From NCBI GenBank assembly GCA_900314485.1, contig OMVL01000022.1:1-39094 (forward strand): DNA of 39,094 nucleotides, given 5' to 3'. Within the stretch, counting starts at the first letter, position 1; every line of letters starts with the position of its first letter. Below are positions 1 through 6,866 of this stretch, one piece after another. The notes under the pieces are model-generated. The model had not been told where the DNA came from. It searched no databases and was given only the letters and a program-made list of their open reading frames with translations. The stretch comes from an uncultured Eubacteriales bacterium (GTDB lineage Bacteria; Bacillota; Clostridia; Oscillospirales; Oscillospiraceae). The translations under genes were made by a program, and so were the position numbers.

Positions 1-362
1 CCGTACTTCTTACGCTCCTTCATACGAGGATCGCGGGTCAGGAAGCCGGCTTTCTTCAGCTCGCCACGGTACTCAGGATTCAGCTCCAGCAGAGCACGGG
101 CGATGCCGTGACGCAGAGCGCCGGCCTGACCGGTGACGCCGCCGCCGGTGACGGTAGCAACCACGTCCACCTTGCCCAGCAGATCGGTGAGGGCCAGGGG
201 CTGACGGGTGATGAGCTTCAGGGTGTCCAGGCCAAAGTAATCGTCGATGTCCCGGCCGTTGATGACGATGGAGCCAGTGCCGCCCTCATACAGGCGAACG
301 CGGGCGACAGAGGACTTGCGGCGGCCAGTGCCGTAAACATAGGGCTTCTTGCTCTGATACAT
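1..362 (-). CDS. rpsI: 30S ribosomal protein S9 (3' end outside window)
   Basis: S9 is a small-subunit ribosomal protein whose C-terminal tail reaches the P-site tRNA. The protein starts [20 protein letters not shown], and the GTGRRK-S-ARV block near residues 11-21 is the S9 signature. It continues with the family blocks [23 protein letters not shown] and HGIARALLE and reaches the [11 protein letters not shown] block at the window edge. Only about the last ten residues, the basic tail, are missing. It lies 16 bp behind rplM on the same strand, the classic rplM-rpsI order, and is expected to be transcribed with it from the promoter at 899-927. A GGGGAGGT-type ribosome site precedes the ATG. 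Nothing unusual is seen. Confidence 0.97.
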   Translation of the reverse strand, partial: MYQSKKPYVYGTGRRKSSVARVRLYEGGTGSIVINGRDIDDYFGLDTLKLITRQPLALTDLLGKVDVVATVTGGGVTGQAGALRHGIARALLELNPEYRGELKKAGFLTRDPRMKERKKY

Positions 363-378
363 GTTCGGTTACCTCCCC

Positions 379-804
379 TTATTCTACGACGATGGGCTTC
401 TGTGCCTCATGGCCGTGCTCAGCGCCCTTGTAGACGCGCAGACGGCGCAGGGCGGCAGCGCCAATGCTGTTCTTGGGCAGCATGCCCTTGACAGCCAGCT
501 CAATGGCGAACTCAGGGCGCTTGGCCATCAGGTTCTTGTACTGGATCTCCTTCAGACCGCCGGTCCAGCCGGAGTGATGGCGATAGTACTTCTGGGTCAG
601 CTTCTTGCCGGTCAGGACAGCCTTGTCGGCATTGATGACAATGACGAAATCGCCGGTGTCAACATGGGGAGTGTAGTCGGGCTTCACTTTGCCACGGAGA
701 ATGTCAGCAGCGGCAACTGCGGTCTTGCCCAGGGGCTTGCCGGCAGCGTCAATGACGTACCACTTGCGGACGACGTCCTCCTTCTTAGCCATAAAAGTGG
801 ACAT
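379..804 (-). CDS. rplM: 50S ribosomal protein L13
   Basis: L13 is an early-assembling large-subunit protein. The sequence shows the L13 blocks: [17 protein letters not shown] near the N-terminus, [15 protein letters not shown], the [14 protein letters not shown] block, and [12 protein letters not shown] with [18 protein letters not shown] at the end. At 141 residues it has the usual length. I chose the ATG giving [10 protein letters not shown] because a GGAGG lies 8 nt upstream; the frame stays open five codons further to a TTG, but that codon overlaps the ribosome site. It is first in the rplM-rpsI operon. The leader hairpin at 855-894 suggests feedback control by L13 itself, as in other Firmicutes. 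Confidence 0.97.
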   Translation of the reverse strand: MSTFMAKKEDVVRKWYVIDAAGKPLGKTAVAAADILRGKVKPDYTPHVDTGDFVIVINADKAVLTGKKLTQKYYRHHSGWTGGLKEIQYKNLMAKRPEFAIELAVKGMLPKNSIGAAALRRLRVYKGAEHGHEAQKPIVVE

Positions 805-854
805 GGTTCGAACCTCCAAACGTTCTTATCGGTGGTGTGTTAAAACAAATCATT

Positions 855-894
855 CCTGCTGTTTGTGAGTGGGAAAGGGCACAAACAGCGCAGG
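855..894 (-). ncRNA. L13-type mRNA leader hairpin
   Basis: In the 5' UTR of rplM, the arms CTGTTTGTG and CACAAACAG pair perfectly over 9 bp around a 12-nt loop. A further CCTG/CAGG pairing continues beyond a 2-nt bulge. A hairpin at this place, between promoter and rplM, matches the ribosomal protein L13 leader known in Bacillota, which is thought to bind L13 for autoregulation. The position and stem are seen directly; family membership is inferred, since no covariance model was run. Confidence 0.6.
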
Positions 895-898
895 TATA

Positions 899-927
899 TT
901 TATAACACAGTAACTTTTTCCTGTCAA
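899..927 (-). promoter_or_regulatory. Sigma-A promoter of rplM-rpsI
   Basis: Read on the minus strand there is TTGACA, a 17-nt spacer, then TATAAA running into TATA. The -35 is a perfect consensus. It lies about 95 nt upstream of rplM with the leader hairpin in between, as expected for a strong ribosomal protein promoter. Confidence 0.85.
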
Positions 928-1051
928 CAGCAATTTTTATTTATCTCATCATATTCTCTCTTTTTCTCGCTTATACTCTCTTATGCTCTCAAATGCTCAC
1001 TTTCATTTTTCATTTTTTGTTCTTGACCGGCTTTGGCGGCTGTTTTTCCTC

Positions 1052-1318
1052 TCACAGGCAGCTCCATCTGAGCAGCAAGAGCAGCCCCAATCCCGGCAGT
1101 CCCAGCACTCCCAATACCAGCGCATTGAACAGATTGACGCCCAGGCTGACCCCCATTGCGCTGCCCAGCGGAGCGATCAGTGCCAGAAAAATACCGCCCA
1201 ACCCTGTCCGCAATGCCAGCAGCACCAGTTGCTTTGCCGCCTTTCGAAACAGCAGCAGGACGCAGAAAGCGCCCAGCAGTATCCCGCCCCACAGCACAGG
1301 TTCCCCCATCACATTCAC
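1052..1318 (-). CDS. bofA: BofA-family pro-sigma-K processing inhibitor
   Basis: This short membrane protein of about 88 residues is recognisable as BofA. It has an N-terminal hydrophobic segment (ILLGAFCVLLLF), then the family's central FLALIAPLGSAMGVSLGVN block, then a C-terminal VLGVLGLPGLGLLLLLR segment with the conserved LGxPGxxLL pattern. In Bacillus, BofA sits in the outer forespore membrane with SpoIVFA and holds the SpoIVFB protease inactive until sigma-K must be released. The start is uncertain: a GTG (1318), a second GTG (1312) and an ATG (1309) are in frame. The GGAGG is best spaced, at 8 nt, for the GTG at 1312. A sigma-E-like promoter lies upstream at 1343-1372, which fits the mother-cell role. 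The gene stands alone. Confidence 0.85.
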   Translation of the reverse strand: MNVMGEPVLWGGILLGAFCVLLLFRKAAKQLVLLALRTGLGGIFLALIAPLGSAMGVSLGVNLFNALVLGVLGLPGLGLLLLLRWSCL

Positions 1319-1342
1319 GTCCTCCCTTCGGCATTTCGTTTC

Positions 1343-1372
1343 ATTCTATTTTATTTCACTGGTGAAATATTC
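1343..1372 (-). promoter_or_regulatory. Sigma-E-like promoter of bofA
   Basis: On the minus strand GAATATT is followed after 15 nt by AATAGAAT. The Bacillus sigma-E consensus is roughly KMATATT, 14-15 nt, CATACAAT. The -35 matches fully and the -10 in six of eight positions. The element ends about 25 nt before the bofA start. An inverted repeat, TATTTCAC/GTGAAATA, occupies the spacer (1352-1369). bofA is sigma-E-controlled in Bacillus, so sequence and biology agree. Confidence 0.55.
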
Positions 1373-1432
1373 CAGTCCGCCGGAGGAATGATTTTGTCGA
1401 AAGGGGCCATACTGTAACCAACAGCTGGCGTG

Positions 1433-1578
1433 ACAGCAGGGCGGGGCAATGCTCCTCTCTGTGATTGTCTCACAGACGGCAGGGAGCAACCCCGCCTGTC
1501 TTTGCGGCAACAAGTGCTCCACAGCTGTGGAATAGGCCGTAAAATCCCGGATGCCGCAAGGTGGATGGGCGCCGCTGT
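1433..1578. other. Gene-free structured element, candidate non-coding RNA
   Basis: The interval 1319-1712 contains no convincing gene, but this part folds into a closed three-way layout. The outer pairing is ACAGC (1433-1437) with GCTGT (1574-1578). Arm one is a long stem: GGCGGGG/CCCCGCC (1440-1446 with 1490-1496), GCTCC/GGAGC (1451-1455 with 1483-1487) and TCTGTGA/TCACAGA (1458-1464 with 1470-1476). Arm two is TTGCGGCA/TGCCGCAA (1502-1509 with 1552-1559) and encloses a 14-nt perfect palindrome at 1518-1531. I could not match it to RNase P RNA, SRP RNA, tmRNA, a T-box or a riboswitch I know. The transcribed strand is not evident. Confidence 0.4.
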
Positions 1579-1625
1579 AAATCACAAGGGATGTTCCTTA
1601 TGCGTATTTGGCAGCGTTGGCCGAA

Positions 1626-1655
1626 AGGCCGCCGGGGACCCGACCCCGGCGGCCT
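1626..1655. other. GC-rich 12-bp hairpin
   Basis: AGGCCGCCGGGG and CCCCGGCGGCCT pair perfectly over 12 bp around a 6-nt loop. No T-run follows on either strand, so it is not a classic terminator. It lies just beyond the terminator-like hairpin at 1670-1708, relative to the minus-strand glycan operon, and may protect the 3' end of that transcript. Confidence 0.5.
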
Positions 1656-1669
1656 GGGCAGACACAAAG

Positions 1670-1708
1670 AACAGGACCATCCTTCCTTGTCCGAAGGGTG
1701 GTCCTGTT
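1670..1708 (-). terminator. Probable terminator of the glycan operon
   Basis: A stem of up to 16 bp with one wobble has outer arms AACAGGACCA and TGGTCCTGTT, an inner CCTTC/GAAGG pairing and a 7-nt loop. It begins 5 nt beyond the rfbB stop codon. The following minus-strand bases are CTTTGTGTC, a poor T-run, so termination may be incomplete. On the plus strand the stem is followed by GATTTTAT. Position makes it the natural end of the long minus-strand operon. Confidence 0.6.
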
Positions 1709-1712
1709 GATT

Positions 1713-2768
1713 TTATGCGTTTTGGTACATCCGCTCGTAGTAGTTCTGATAGTCACCGGAGAGGATCTTCTCCATCCACGTCTGGTGGTCGAGATACCAC
1801 TGGATGGTCTCCGCAATACCCTCTTCAAAGGTGTAGGCGGGCGCCCAACCCAGCTGAGTGGTGATCTTGGTATTGTCAATGGCGTACCGCCGATCATGGC
1901 CCGGGCGGTCCTTTACGTGGGTGATCAGGTCCTCCCCCTTGCCCAGGGTCTGGAGGATCAGACCTACAATGTAAATATTCGCCTTTTCGTTGTTGCCGCC
2001 GATGTTATACACCTCGCCGTCCACACCTTTTTCCAGGACGGTGGCGATAGCTGCGCAGTGATCCTTTACGTGGAGCCAGTCCCGGATCTGCATGCCGTCG
2101 CCGTAGACCGGCAGGGGCTTGTCCGCCTTTGCGTTGTTGATCATCAGCGGGATCAGCTTCTCCGGGAACTGATAGGGTCCGTAGTTGTTGGAGCAGCGGG
2201 TGATGTTGCAGGGCAGTCCAAAGGTGTTGTGGTACGCCCGGACCATCAGGTCTGCGCTGGCCTTGGAGGCGGAGTAGGGGCTATTGGGAGACAGCGGGGT
2301 GGTCTCACGGAACATGCCTTCCTTGCCCAGTGCACCGTAGACCTCGTCGGTAGAGACCTGGAGGTACTTGACGCCGGGCTTATACTCGTTGGAGTATTTG
2401 TCCTTGGGGTCCACCTTCCAGTGGTTTTTGGCGGCATCCAACAGGGTCTGGGTGCCCACCACGTTGGTGGAGACAAAGCTCAGGGGGTCGGTGATGGAGC
2501 GGTCCACATGGCTCTCGGCGGCAAAATTCACCACGGTGTCAATGTCGTACTTGTCAAACAAGCTGCCGATCAGCCCTGCATCCCGGATGTCTCCTTTGAC
2601 GAAGATATAGCGGGGGTCATTTTCGATGTCCGCAAGATTGTCCAGATTGCCGGCGTAGGTCAGGGCGTCCAAATTGATGAGCGTTTCAAAGCCGCCCCGC
2701 TCCAGCATCAGGTGGACAAAGTTGGAGCCGATAAACCCGGCTCCGCCGGTCACCAGAATATTTTTCAT
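1713..2768 (-). CDS. rfbB: dTDP-glucose 4,6-dehydratase
   Basis: RfbB/RmlB converts dTDP-glucose to dTDP-4-keto-6-deoxyglucose in the cytoplasm, the branch point for dTDP-deoxysugars. It is an extended short-chain dehydrogenase. The NAD-binding motif TGGAGFIG is at residues 7-14, the catalytic T-D-E triad at 140-142 (STDEVYG) and the YxxxK pair at Tyr165/Lys169. The substrate block NNYGPYQFPEKLIP follows. At 351 residues it has full family length. The ATG is preceded by AGGTGA at 6 nt and lies 2 nt after the rfbA stop. No rfbC or rfbD is present, so the product is unlikely to become L-rhamnose from this locus alone. The wecE-type gene at 8039-9107 would lead instead to dTDP-4-amino-4,6-dideoxygalactose. 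Confidence 0.95.
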   Translation of the reverse strand: MKNILVTGGAGFIGSNFVHLMLERGGFETLINLDALTYAGNLDNLADIENDPRYIFVKGDIRDAGLIGSLFDKYDIDTVVNFAAESHVDRSITDPLSFVSTNVVGTQTLLDAAKNHWKVDPKDKYSNEYKPGVKYLQVSTDEVYGALGKEGMFRETTPLSPNSPYSASKASADLMVRAYHNTFGLPCNITRCSNNYGPYQFPEKLIPLMINNAKADKPLPVYGDGMQIRDWLHVKDHCAAIATVLEKGVDGEVYNIGGNNEKANIYIVGLILQTLGKGEDLITHVKDRPGHDRRYAIDNTKITTQLGWAPAYTFEEGIAETIQWYLDHQTWMEKILSGDYQNYYERMYQNA

Positions 2769-2770
2769 GT

Positions 2771-3637
2771 TCAGTCACCTGCAATTTCTTTCAGATAGAT
2801 ACCATAGTCCGTCTTGCTCAGCGGCTCTGCCAGCCTCAGCAGCTGCTCCCGGTCGATCCAGCCCTGGTTGTAGGCGATCTCCTCGATGCAGGAGACATAC
2901 AGTCCCTGCCGCTTCTGGATGATGGAGACAAACCGGGCCGCCTCCAGCAGGCCGTCGTATGTACCGGTGTCCAGCCAGGCCATGCCTCGCGGGAAGCGGA
3001 GCACCTTCAGCTTGCCCCGCCGGAGGTAGATATTGTTCACCGAAGTGATCTCCAGTTCGCCTCTGGCGGAGGGGGTCAGTTTTTTTGCAATCTCCACCAC
3101 GTCATTGTCGTAGAAGTAGAGACCGGGAATGGCCATATTGCTCTTCGGACGCTTGGGCTTTTCCTCCAGAGAGACCGCATTGCCGTTCTCGTCCATCTCC
3201 ACCACGCCGAACTCTCTGGGGTTGCGGACGGGATAGCCGAAGATGACGGCCCCGTCTTTCACACTGGAGGCCCACTCCAAGGCGGAGACAAAGCCGGCGC
3301 CGTAGAACACGTTGTCGCCCAGCACCAGGGCCACTCGGTCGTCCCCGATAAAGTCCGCGCCGATGATAAAGGCCTCAGCAAGGCCGTTAGGCTGCTCCTG
3401 GACGGCATATTCCAGCCGCATGCCAAAGTCGCTGCCGTCGCCCAAAATCTCCTCAAAAACGGAGATGTCTCTGGGGGTGGAGATGATCAGCACCTCCCGA
3501 ATGCCTGCCAGCATGAGAGTGGACAGGGGGTAGTAGATCATGGGTTTATCGTAGATAGGAAGCGCCTGCTTGGAGACGCCTCTCGTAATGGGGTGGAGGC
3601 GGGTGCCGGAGCCTCCGGCCAGAATGATGCCTTTCAT
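2771..3637 (-). CDS. rfbA: Glucose-1-phosphate thymidylyltransferase
   Basis: RfbA/RmlA joins dTTP and glucose-1-phosphate to make dTDP-glucose, the entry step for rfbB. The N-terminal nucleotidyltransferase signature [18 protein letters not shown] is present, followed by [27 protein letters not shown] and the EEKPKRPKS block with the sugar-binding Glu and Lys. At 288 residues it is normal and complete. A GGAGG is 6 nt before the ATG. Its stop lies 2 nt before rfbB, so the two are tightly coupled. It sits 15 bp behind the second SMR-type gene in the same operon. Confidence 0.96.
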   Translation of the reverse strand: MKGIILAGGSGTRLHPITRGVSKQALPIYDKPMIYYPLSTLMLAGIREVLIISTPRDISVFEEILGDGSDFGMRLEYAVQEQPNGLAEAFIIGADFIGDDRVALVLGDNVFYGAGFVSALEWASSVKDGAVIFGYPVRNPREFGVVEMDENGNAVSLEEKPKRPKSNMAIPGLYFYDNDVVEIAKKLTPSARGELEITSVNNIYLRRGKLKVLRFPRGMAWLDTGTYDGLLEAARFVSIIQKRQGLYVSCIEEIAYNQGWIDREQLLRLAEPLSKTDYGIYLKEIAGD

Positions 3638-3652
3638 CAGGGTCCTCCTTTT

Positions 3653-3994
3653 CTAAAATTGCAGATGGGAAACCACAACGCCCAGCAGGATCATGCAGAT
3701 GCCGATGACTTTGTTCCGGGTGGGCTTTTCTCCCAAAAAGAGAGCAGAGAGCACCATGATCCACAAAAAGGACGTGGCTGTGATACAGGGCAGCACCGCC
3801 ATGTCCATCTCCCGCAGGGCAAGAGAGTTGAGTACCATGGAGGTGAACAGCAGGAGATAGGACAGGATGACGGGCCCGTTCAGAAACTTTTTCCAAAAGC
3901 TCTTGGGCGCATCGCTGGCCTTCTTTTTCAGCAGCACCTGAGAGGCGGAGGCGATTATGACTGCCGCCACAGCCAACACATAGCTAAGTATCAT
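3653..3994 (-). CDS. EamA/SMR-type half-transporter (second of pair)
   Basis: This 113-residue protein has four predicted membrane helices (about 2-20, 42-62, 65-87 and 92-110). It carries the small-multidrug-resistance/EamA half-size pattern: a QVLLKKKA turn after helix 1 and a conserved LFLGEKPTRNKVIGI turn before helix 4. Its start overlaps the end of the partner gene by 11 bp, so the two are translationally coupled, as in heterodimeric pairs such as ArnE/ArnF. In a surface glycan operon with a GtrB-like glycosyltransferase, the likely job is flipping an undecaprenyl-phosphate-linked sugar. That function is inferred; multidrug export is the alternative. Confidence 0.75.
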   Translation of the reverse strand: MILSYVLAVAAVIIASASQVLLKKKASDAPKSFWKKFLNGPVILSYLLLFTSMVLNSLALREMDMAVLPCITATSFLWIMVLSALFLGEKPTRNKVIGICMILLGVVVSHLQF

Positions 3995-4343
3995 CCCGCA
4001 TACTCACCACCATTCCTGCAATGATAATTGCAATGCCGACAATCTGCTGGGGCGTGATCTTTTCTCCAAAAATCAGGGCCGCCCAGATAAAAATGAGCAC
4101 ATAGGTGACGCCCTTGCGGAGGTAGGCCGTGGTCAGGGGCAGCTTCTCCAAAATCAGCTGCCAGGCCACAGCATAGATCCCCATGACCGCCACAGCGCAG
4201 CCGTAGTAAAAGATATAGCTCCAACCCAGCACCGGCTGCTGCCCTGCCAGTTTCAAAAAGACGGAGGAAAAGCTCTCGCAGAAGATGGCCGCCAGCGCCA
4301 TCAGGTACACATTGCGCTTTTTGTTCAAAAACTGATCCAGCAT
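3984..4343 (-). CDS. EamA/SMR-type half-transporter (first of pair)
   Basis: This 119-residue protein has four membrane helices and again the LIFGEKITPQQIVGI turn before the last helix, typical of the SMR/EamA half-size family. It has a short charged N-terminus (LNKKRN). It resembles its neighbour in layout but not closely in sequence, as expected for a heterodimer. The ATG overlaps the stop codon of the PaaK-like gene by one base (TAATG). The pair most resembles ArnE/ArnF-type lipid-sugar flippases by context, which would supply the flipping step of a three-component glycosylation pathway. Substrate is inferred only. Confidence 0.75.
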   Translation of the reverse strand: MLDQFLNKKRNVYLMALAAIFCESFSSVFLKLAGQQPVLGWSYIFYYGCAVAVMGIYAVAWQLILEKLPLTTAYLRKGVTYVLIFIWAALIFGEKITPQQIVGIAIIIAGMVVSMRDDT

Positions 4344-5662
4344 TACGATTCCTTCATATTGTTGACAATCATCCGCAGCTTTCCGTTGGGGTCAGCCGGG
4401 ATCTCGTCCATCCACTCGTACTCAAACCGGAACTCATTGTTGAGCACCGGGGCAAACTGCTCCGTATACCGGCGCTCGATTTCCTCGTTAGACAGCTGGG
4501 AGGCCGGGTCCTTCACCAGCTGGATGCGGATCAGGTCGTAGCTCTCCTGGATAAACCGGCTCTGGACGATGTCCAGATTGGTGGAGTAATTGACCACGAT
4601 CTCAATGTTGCCCCACTCGGTGACAGAGCCGTCCTTATGCCGGATCACATCGTTCATCCGGCCCCGGAGCTTGGTGATAAAACGGATACCGTCCTTGGTA
4701 TAGGACTCCATCCGGTCCCGGGTCTCGTAGTTGATGATGGGGAGGTCCGTCTTGTACAGCGGGGTCACCACGGCCATACCGTTATCGGAAGGAGTGCCGT
4801 CGTCTGCGTAAATATTGATCGCATGGGTGTCGCTGTTGACCACAAACTCCTTACTCCCCGGCAGACGGGTAGCGCAGCTGCCCACCTCGGAAAGGCCGTA
4901 GGCGTTCAAAAGCCCGGGTCCAAACATCTCCAGCAGCAGGTGCTCGGACTGGGTATCCAGCATCTCGCTGATGGGGGCGTAGAGCTTGGGCTGCCACAGG
5001 GGGAGATTGTTCTCCTTGGCATACTTGGCCACCCGGACCAGCACATTTTTATGGGTGTAGAGGAAATAGGGTTTGTATTCGTTGATCTCCTTCAAAAGCT
5101 GCTCGCTGGGGATGCGGTTTTTGATGGAGTCGGACATCTCCTTCCAGCGCAGGCCGATGAGCTTTTCGCCCAGAGACTTCTTGCCGCCGGTGACGGTGTG
5201 GAGAGAGTTGGGACGGTGGAGGTTTTTATGGACGATGGGGATAAAGCCGCCCATCATCAGTACCCGCAGCCAATTGGCGTGACCGGCGGCGTTCTCTCTG
5301 GGGGAAAACAGCGTCTTCAGCGGGATGCCGGTGGAGCCGCTGGTGGGGTTGATGTGCCAGTCCTTGTACTTCTCCGGGTTCTTTTCCAGCTCCTCGTCCA
5401 TCCAGTCCCGGAGCTGCTCTTTGGTCATGATGGGGAACTTGTACAGGTCCTCCGTCCTCTGATAGTCGGCCGGGGTAGTGCCCGTCTCCTCAAAACGCTT
5501 GCGGTAGAAGGGGATCTCCCAGGCCCGGAGCATCAGCTCATGGACCAGCCTGTCCTGCTTTTCCTTGGCCTTTTTCAGATCCTTAGGGGGCTTTTTGTCC
5601 AGTCCTGCCAGGATCTCCAGCATAATCAGGTTTTCTCTCTTGCGGTCAGATGCGTATGTCAT
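4343..5662 (-). CDS. PaaK/CapK-like adenylate-forming enzyme
   Basis: This is a 439-residue member of the phenylacetate-CoA ligase/CapK branch of adenylate-forming enzymes. The ATP-binding loop TSGSTGIP is at residues 107-114, the aromatic motif YGLSEVG at 255-261, and the later YETRDRM and KLRGRMNDVI blocks carry the family Asp and hinge residues. The C-terminal domain ends in DPNGKLR, with the candidate catalytic Lys. Such enzymes in surface polysaccharide loci are poorly understood. They would activate a carboxylic acid as an adenylate, for transfer to CoA or an amine. Next to the ATP-grasp gene and an aminosugar aminotransferase gene, a role in N-acylating the amino sugar is plausible but inferred. 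The start has AAGGAG at an 11-nt distance, which is loose. Confidence 0.8.
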   Translation of the reverse strand: MTYASDRKRENLIMLEILAGLDKKPPKDLKKAKEKQDRLVHELMLRAWEIPFYRKRFEETGTTPADYQRTEDLYKFPIMTKEQLRDWMDEELEKNPEKYKDWHINPTSGSTGIPLKTLFSPRENAAGHANWLRVLMMGGFIPIVHKNLHRPNSLHTVTGGKKSLGEKLIGLRWKEMSDSIKNRIPSEQLLKEINEYKPYFLYTHKNVLVRVAKYAKENNLPLWQPKLYAPISEMLDTQSEHLLLEMFGPGLLNAYGLSEVGSCATRLPGSKEFVVNSDTHAINIYADDGTPSDNGMAVVTPLYKTDLPIINYETRDRMESYTKDGIRFITKLRGRMNDVIRHKDGSVTEWGNIEIVVNYSTNLDIVQSRFIQESYDLIRIQLVKDPASQLSNEEIERRYTEQFAPVLNNEFRFEYEWMDEIPADPNGKLRMIVNNMKES

Positions 5663-5677
5663 AATGTTCTTCTCTCC

Positions 5678-6865
5678 TTACTCTAGCACTACCTTGACCT
5701 GGGCCATGGCCCGTTCCATGACCTCCTTGGCCTCTGCCACCGTGTCGCCCACGGTGACGATCATTCCGAACCGGTCCGGCCCTTTGCGGAACTTACGTAC
5801 CTGGTCTCCCGGCTCCACATCGAAGCTGAGACTGATGATCCGCTCGTCGGTTGTAACGGCAGAGACGTCGATCTCCTTCACCGTGCCGCTCTCCTTGGAG
5901 CAGAAAAGCATGGTCACATTGGGCTGGGGCGTCTTGAGCACCGGGGTGAAGTCCACCTCCTCGCCCATGCAGAGCTGAACGATCTTCTCATAGTAGTCAA
6001 AACCGTAGTACAGGCTGGTCATCTCCACCAGTCCGGTGGCGCCGGCCCGGGCGCCGATCTCCAGTACGTAGGTCTTGCCCTGGCAGAGGATAAAGTCGGC
6101 ATTGATGGCGCAGTTGTCGATGCCCAGAGCATTGACCGCCAGAGCCAGCTGCTCCTTGCAGTCAGCAATGACGTCCTCCCCCATGTCATAGGGGGCGAAA
6201 TGGCCGATAGGCACGCCGGTATCCCCCTGGAAGACATAATCTCCGTGGGGCAGGATAAATTTCAGCGCTCCGTTTTTCACACATGCCTGGGCGCCGAACT
6301 CGCTGCCCGTCAGGTACTTCTCAATGAGATAGTGGTCAGACCGGGTATTGTCCCGCACCGCCTGCCAGGCGTAGGCAATGTCCTCCGGGCCGCTGACCTT
6401 TGTGATGCCCCGGCTGCCGGAGGAATCCACCGCCTTAAAGATGACGGGATAGCCGATCTTCTCGCAGACGTCCCGGGGGTCGCTGTTATTGACATCCACA
6501 TACTCAAAGTAGGCGGTACGCACGCCGTGCTCATGGAAGGCGTTTTTCATCAACAGCTTGTCCTGCGCCCGGTGAGCCGCCTGCTCTCCAGGGCCAATCA
6601 GCCCCAGTTTGTCGCAGAGATAGCCCTGGGCAGGGATGCAAACGTCGGTGCCGCTGACGCAGACGCCGCTGACGCCCTCCTCCTCTGCGATCTTCTCCAG
6701 TGCCTGGGTGTCCGTGGTGTTCACATGATACACCTTATCCGCCAGGGCAAAGCCGGGATATTTGCCGGGGATGCTGGCCACGATGGTGTAATAGCCCAGC
6801 TTTTTCGCCGTCTCGATCAGGGGGACCTGATAGATACCGGCGCCGAGAATTAAAATTTTTTTCAT
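5678..6865 (-). CDS. ATP-grasp family ligase
   Basis: This 395-residue enzyme has an N-terminal pre-ATP-grasp Rossmann-like domain (MKKILILGAG, with SGTDVCIP at 71-78). An ATP-grasp domain follows with the glycine-rich loop DSSGSRGI (147-154) and the metal/ATP site at VLEIGARAGATG (267-278). ATP-grasp enzymes form an acyl-phosphate and then an amide or ester bond with an amine or similar acceptor. It resembles carboxylate-amine ligases found in capsule and peptide loci more than PurK. It starts immediately after the glycosyltransferase stop and has a GGAGG at 9 nt. With the PaaK-like gene it may install an acyl or aminoacyl group on the sugar; the substrates cannot be read from sequence. Confidence 0.85.
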   Translation of the reverse strand: MKKILILGAGIYQVPLIETAKKLGYYTIVASIPGKYPGFALADKVYHVNTTDTQALEKIAEEEGVSGVCVSGTDVCIPAQGYLCDKLGLIGPGEQAAHRAQDKLLMKNAFHEHGVRTAYFEYVDVNNSDPRDVCEKIGYPVIFKAVDSSGSRGITKVSGPEDIAYAWQAVRDNTRSDHYLIEKYLTGSEFGAQACVKNGALKFILPHGDYVFQGDTGVPIGHFAPYDMGEDVIADCKEQLALAVNALGIDNCAINADFILCQGKTYVLEIGARAGATGLVEMTSLYYGFDYYEKIVQLCMGEEVDFTPVLKTPQPNVTMLFCSKESGTVKEIDVSAVTTDERIISLSFDVEPGDQVRKFRKGPDRFGMIVTVGDTVAEAKEVMERAMAQVKVVLE

Positions 6866-6866
6866 A

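Noticed and set aside
981..1334. 117-codon open frame on the minus strand overlapping bofA in another frame
   Set aside because: The overlapping frame 1052-1318 encodes a clear BofA-type protein with a ribosome site; this frame gives a Gly/Ala/Arg-rich product.
1380..1610. 6S RNA, RNase P RNA, SRP RNA, tmRNA or a T-box as identity of the structured gap
   Set aside because: Diagnostic sequences I know for RNase P (GAGGAAAGTCCGGGC-like), SRP RNA (GGAAGCAGC-like) and T-box (GGTGGTACCGCG-like) are absent. 6S RNA could not be excluded by structure alone but no supporting feature was found.
1608..2798. 396-codon open frame on the plus strand opposite rfbB
   Set aside because: It runs through the rfbB terminator hairpin and mirrors rfbB; composition is typical of antisense.
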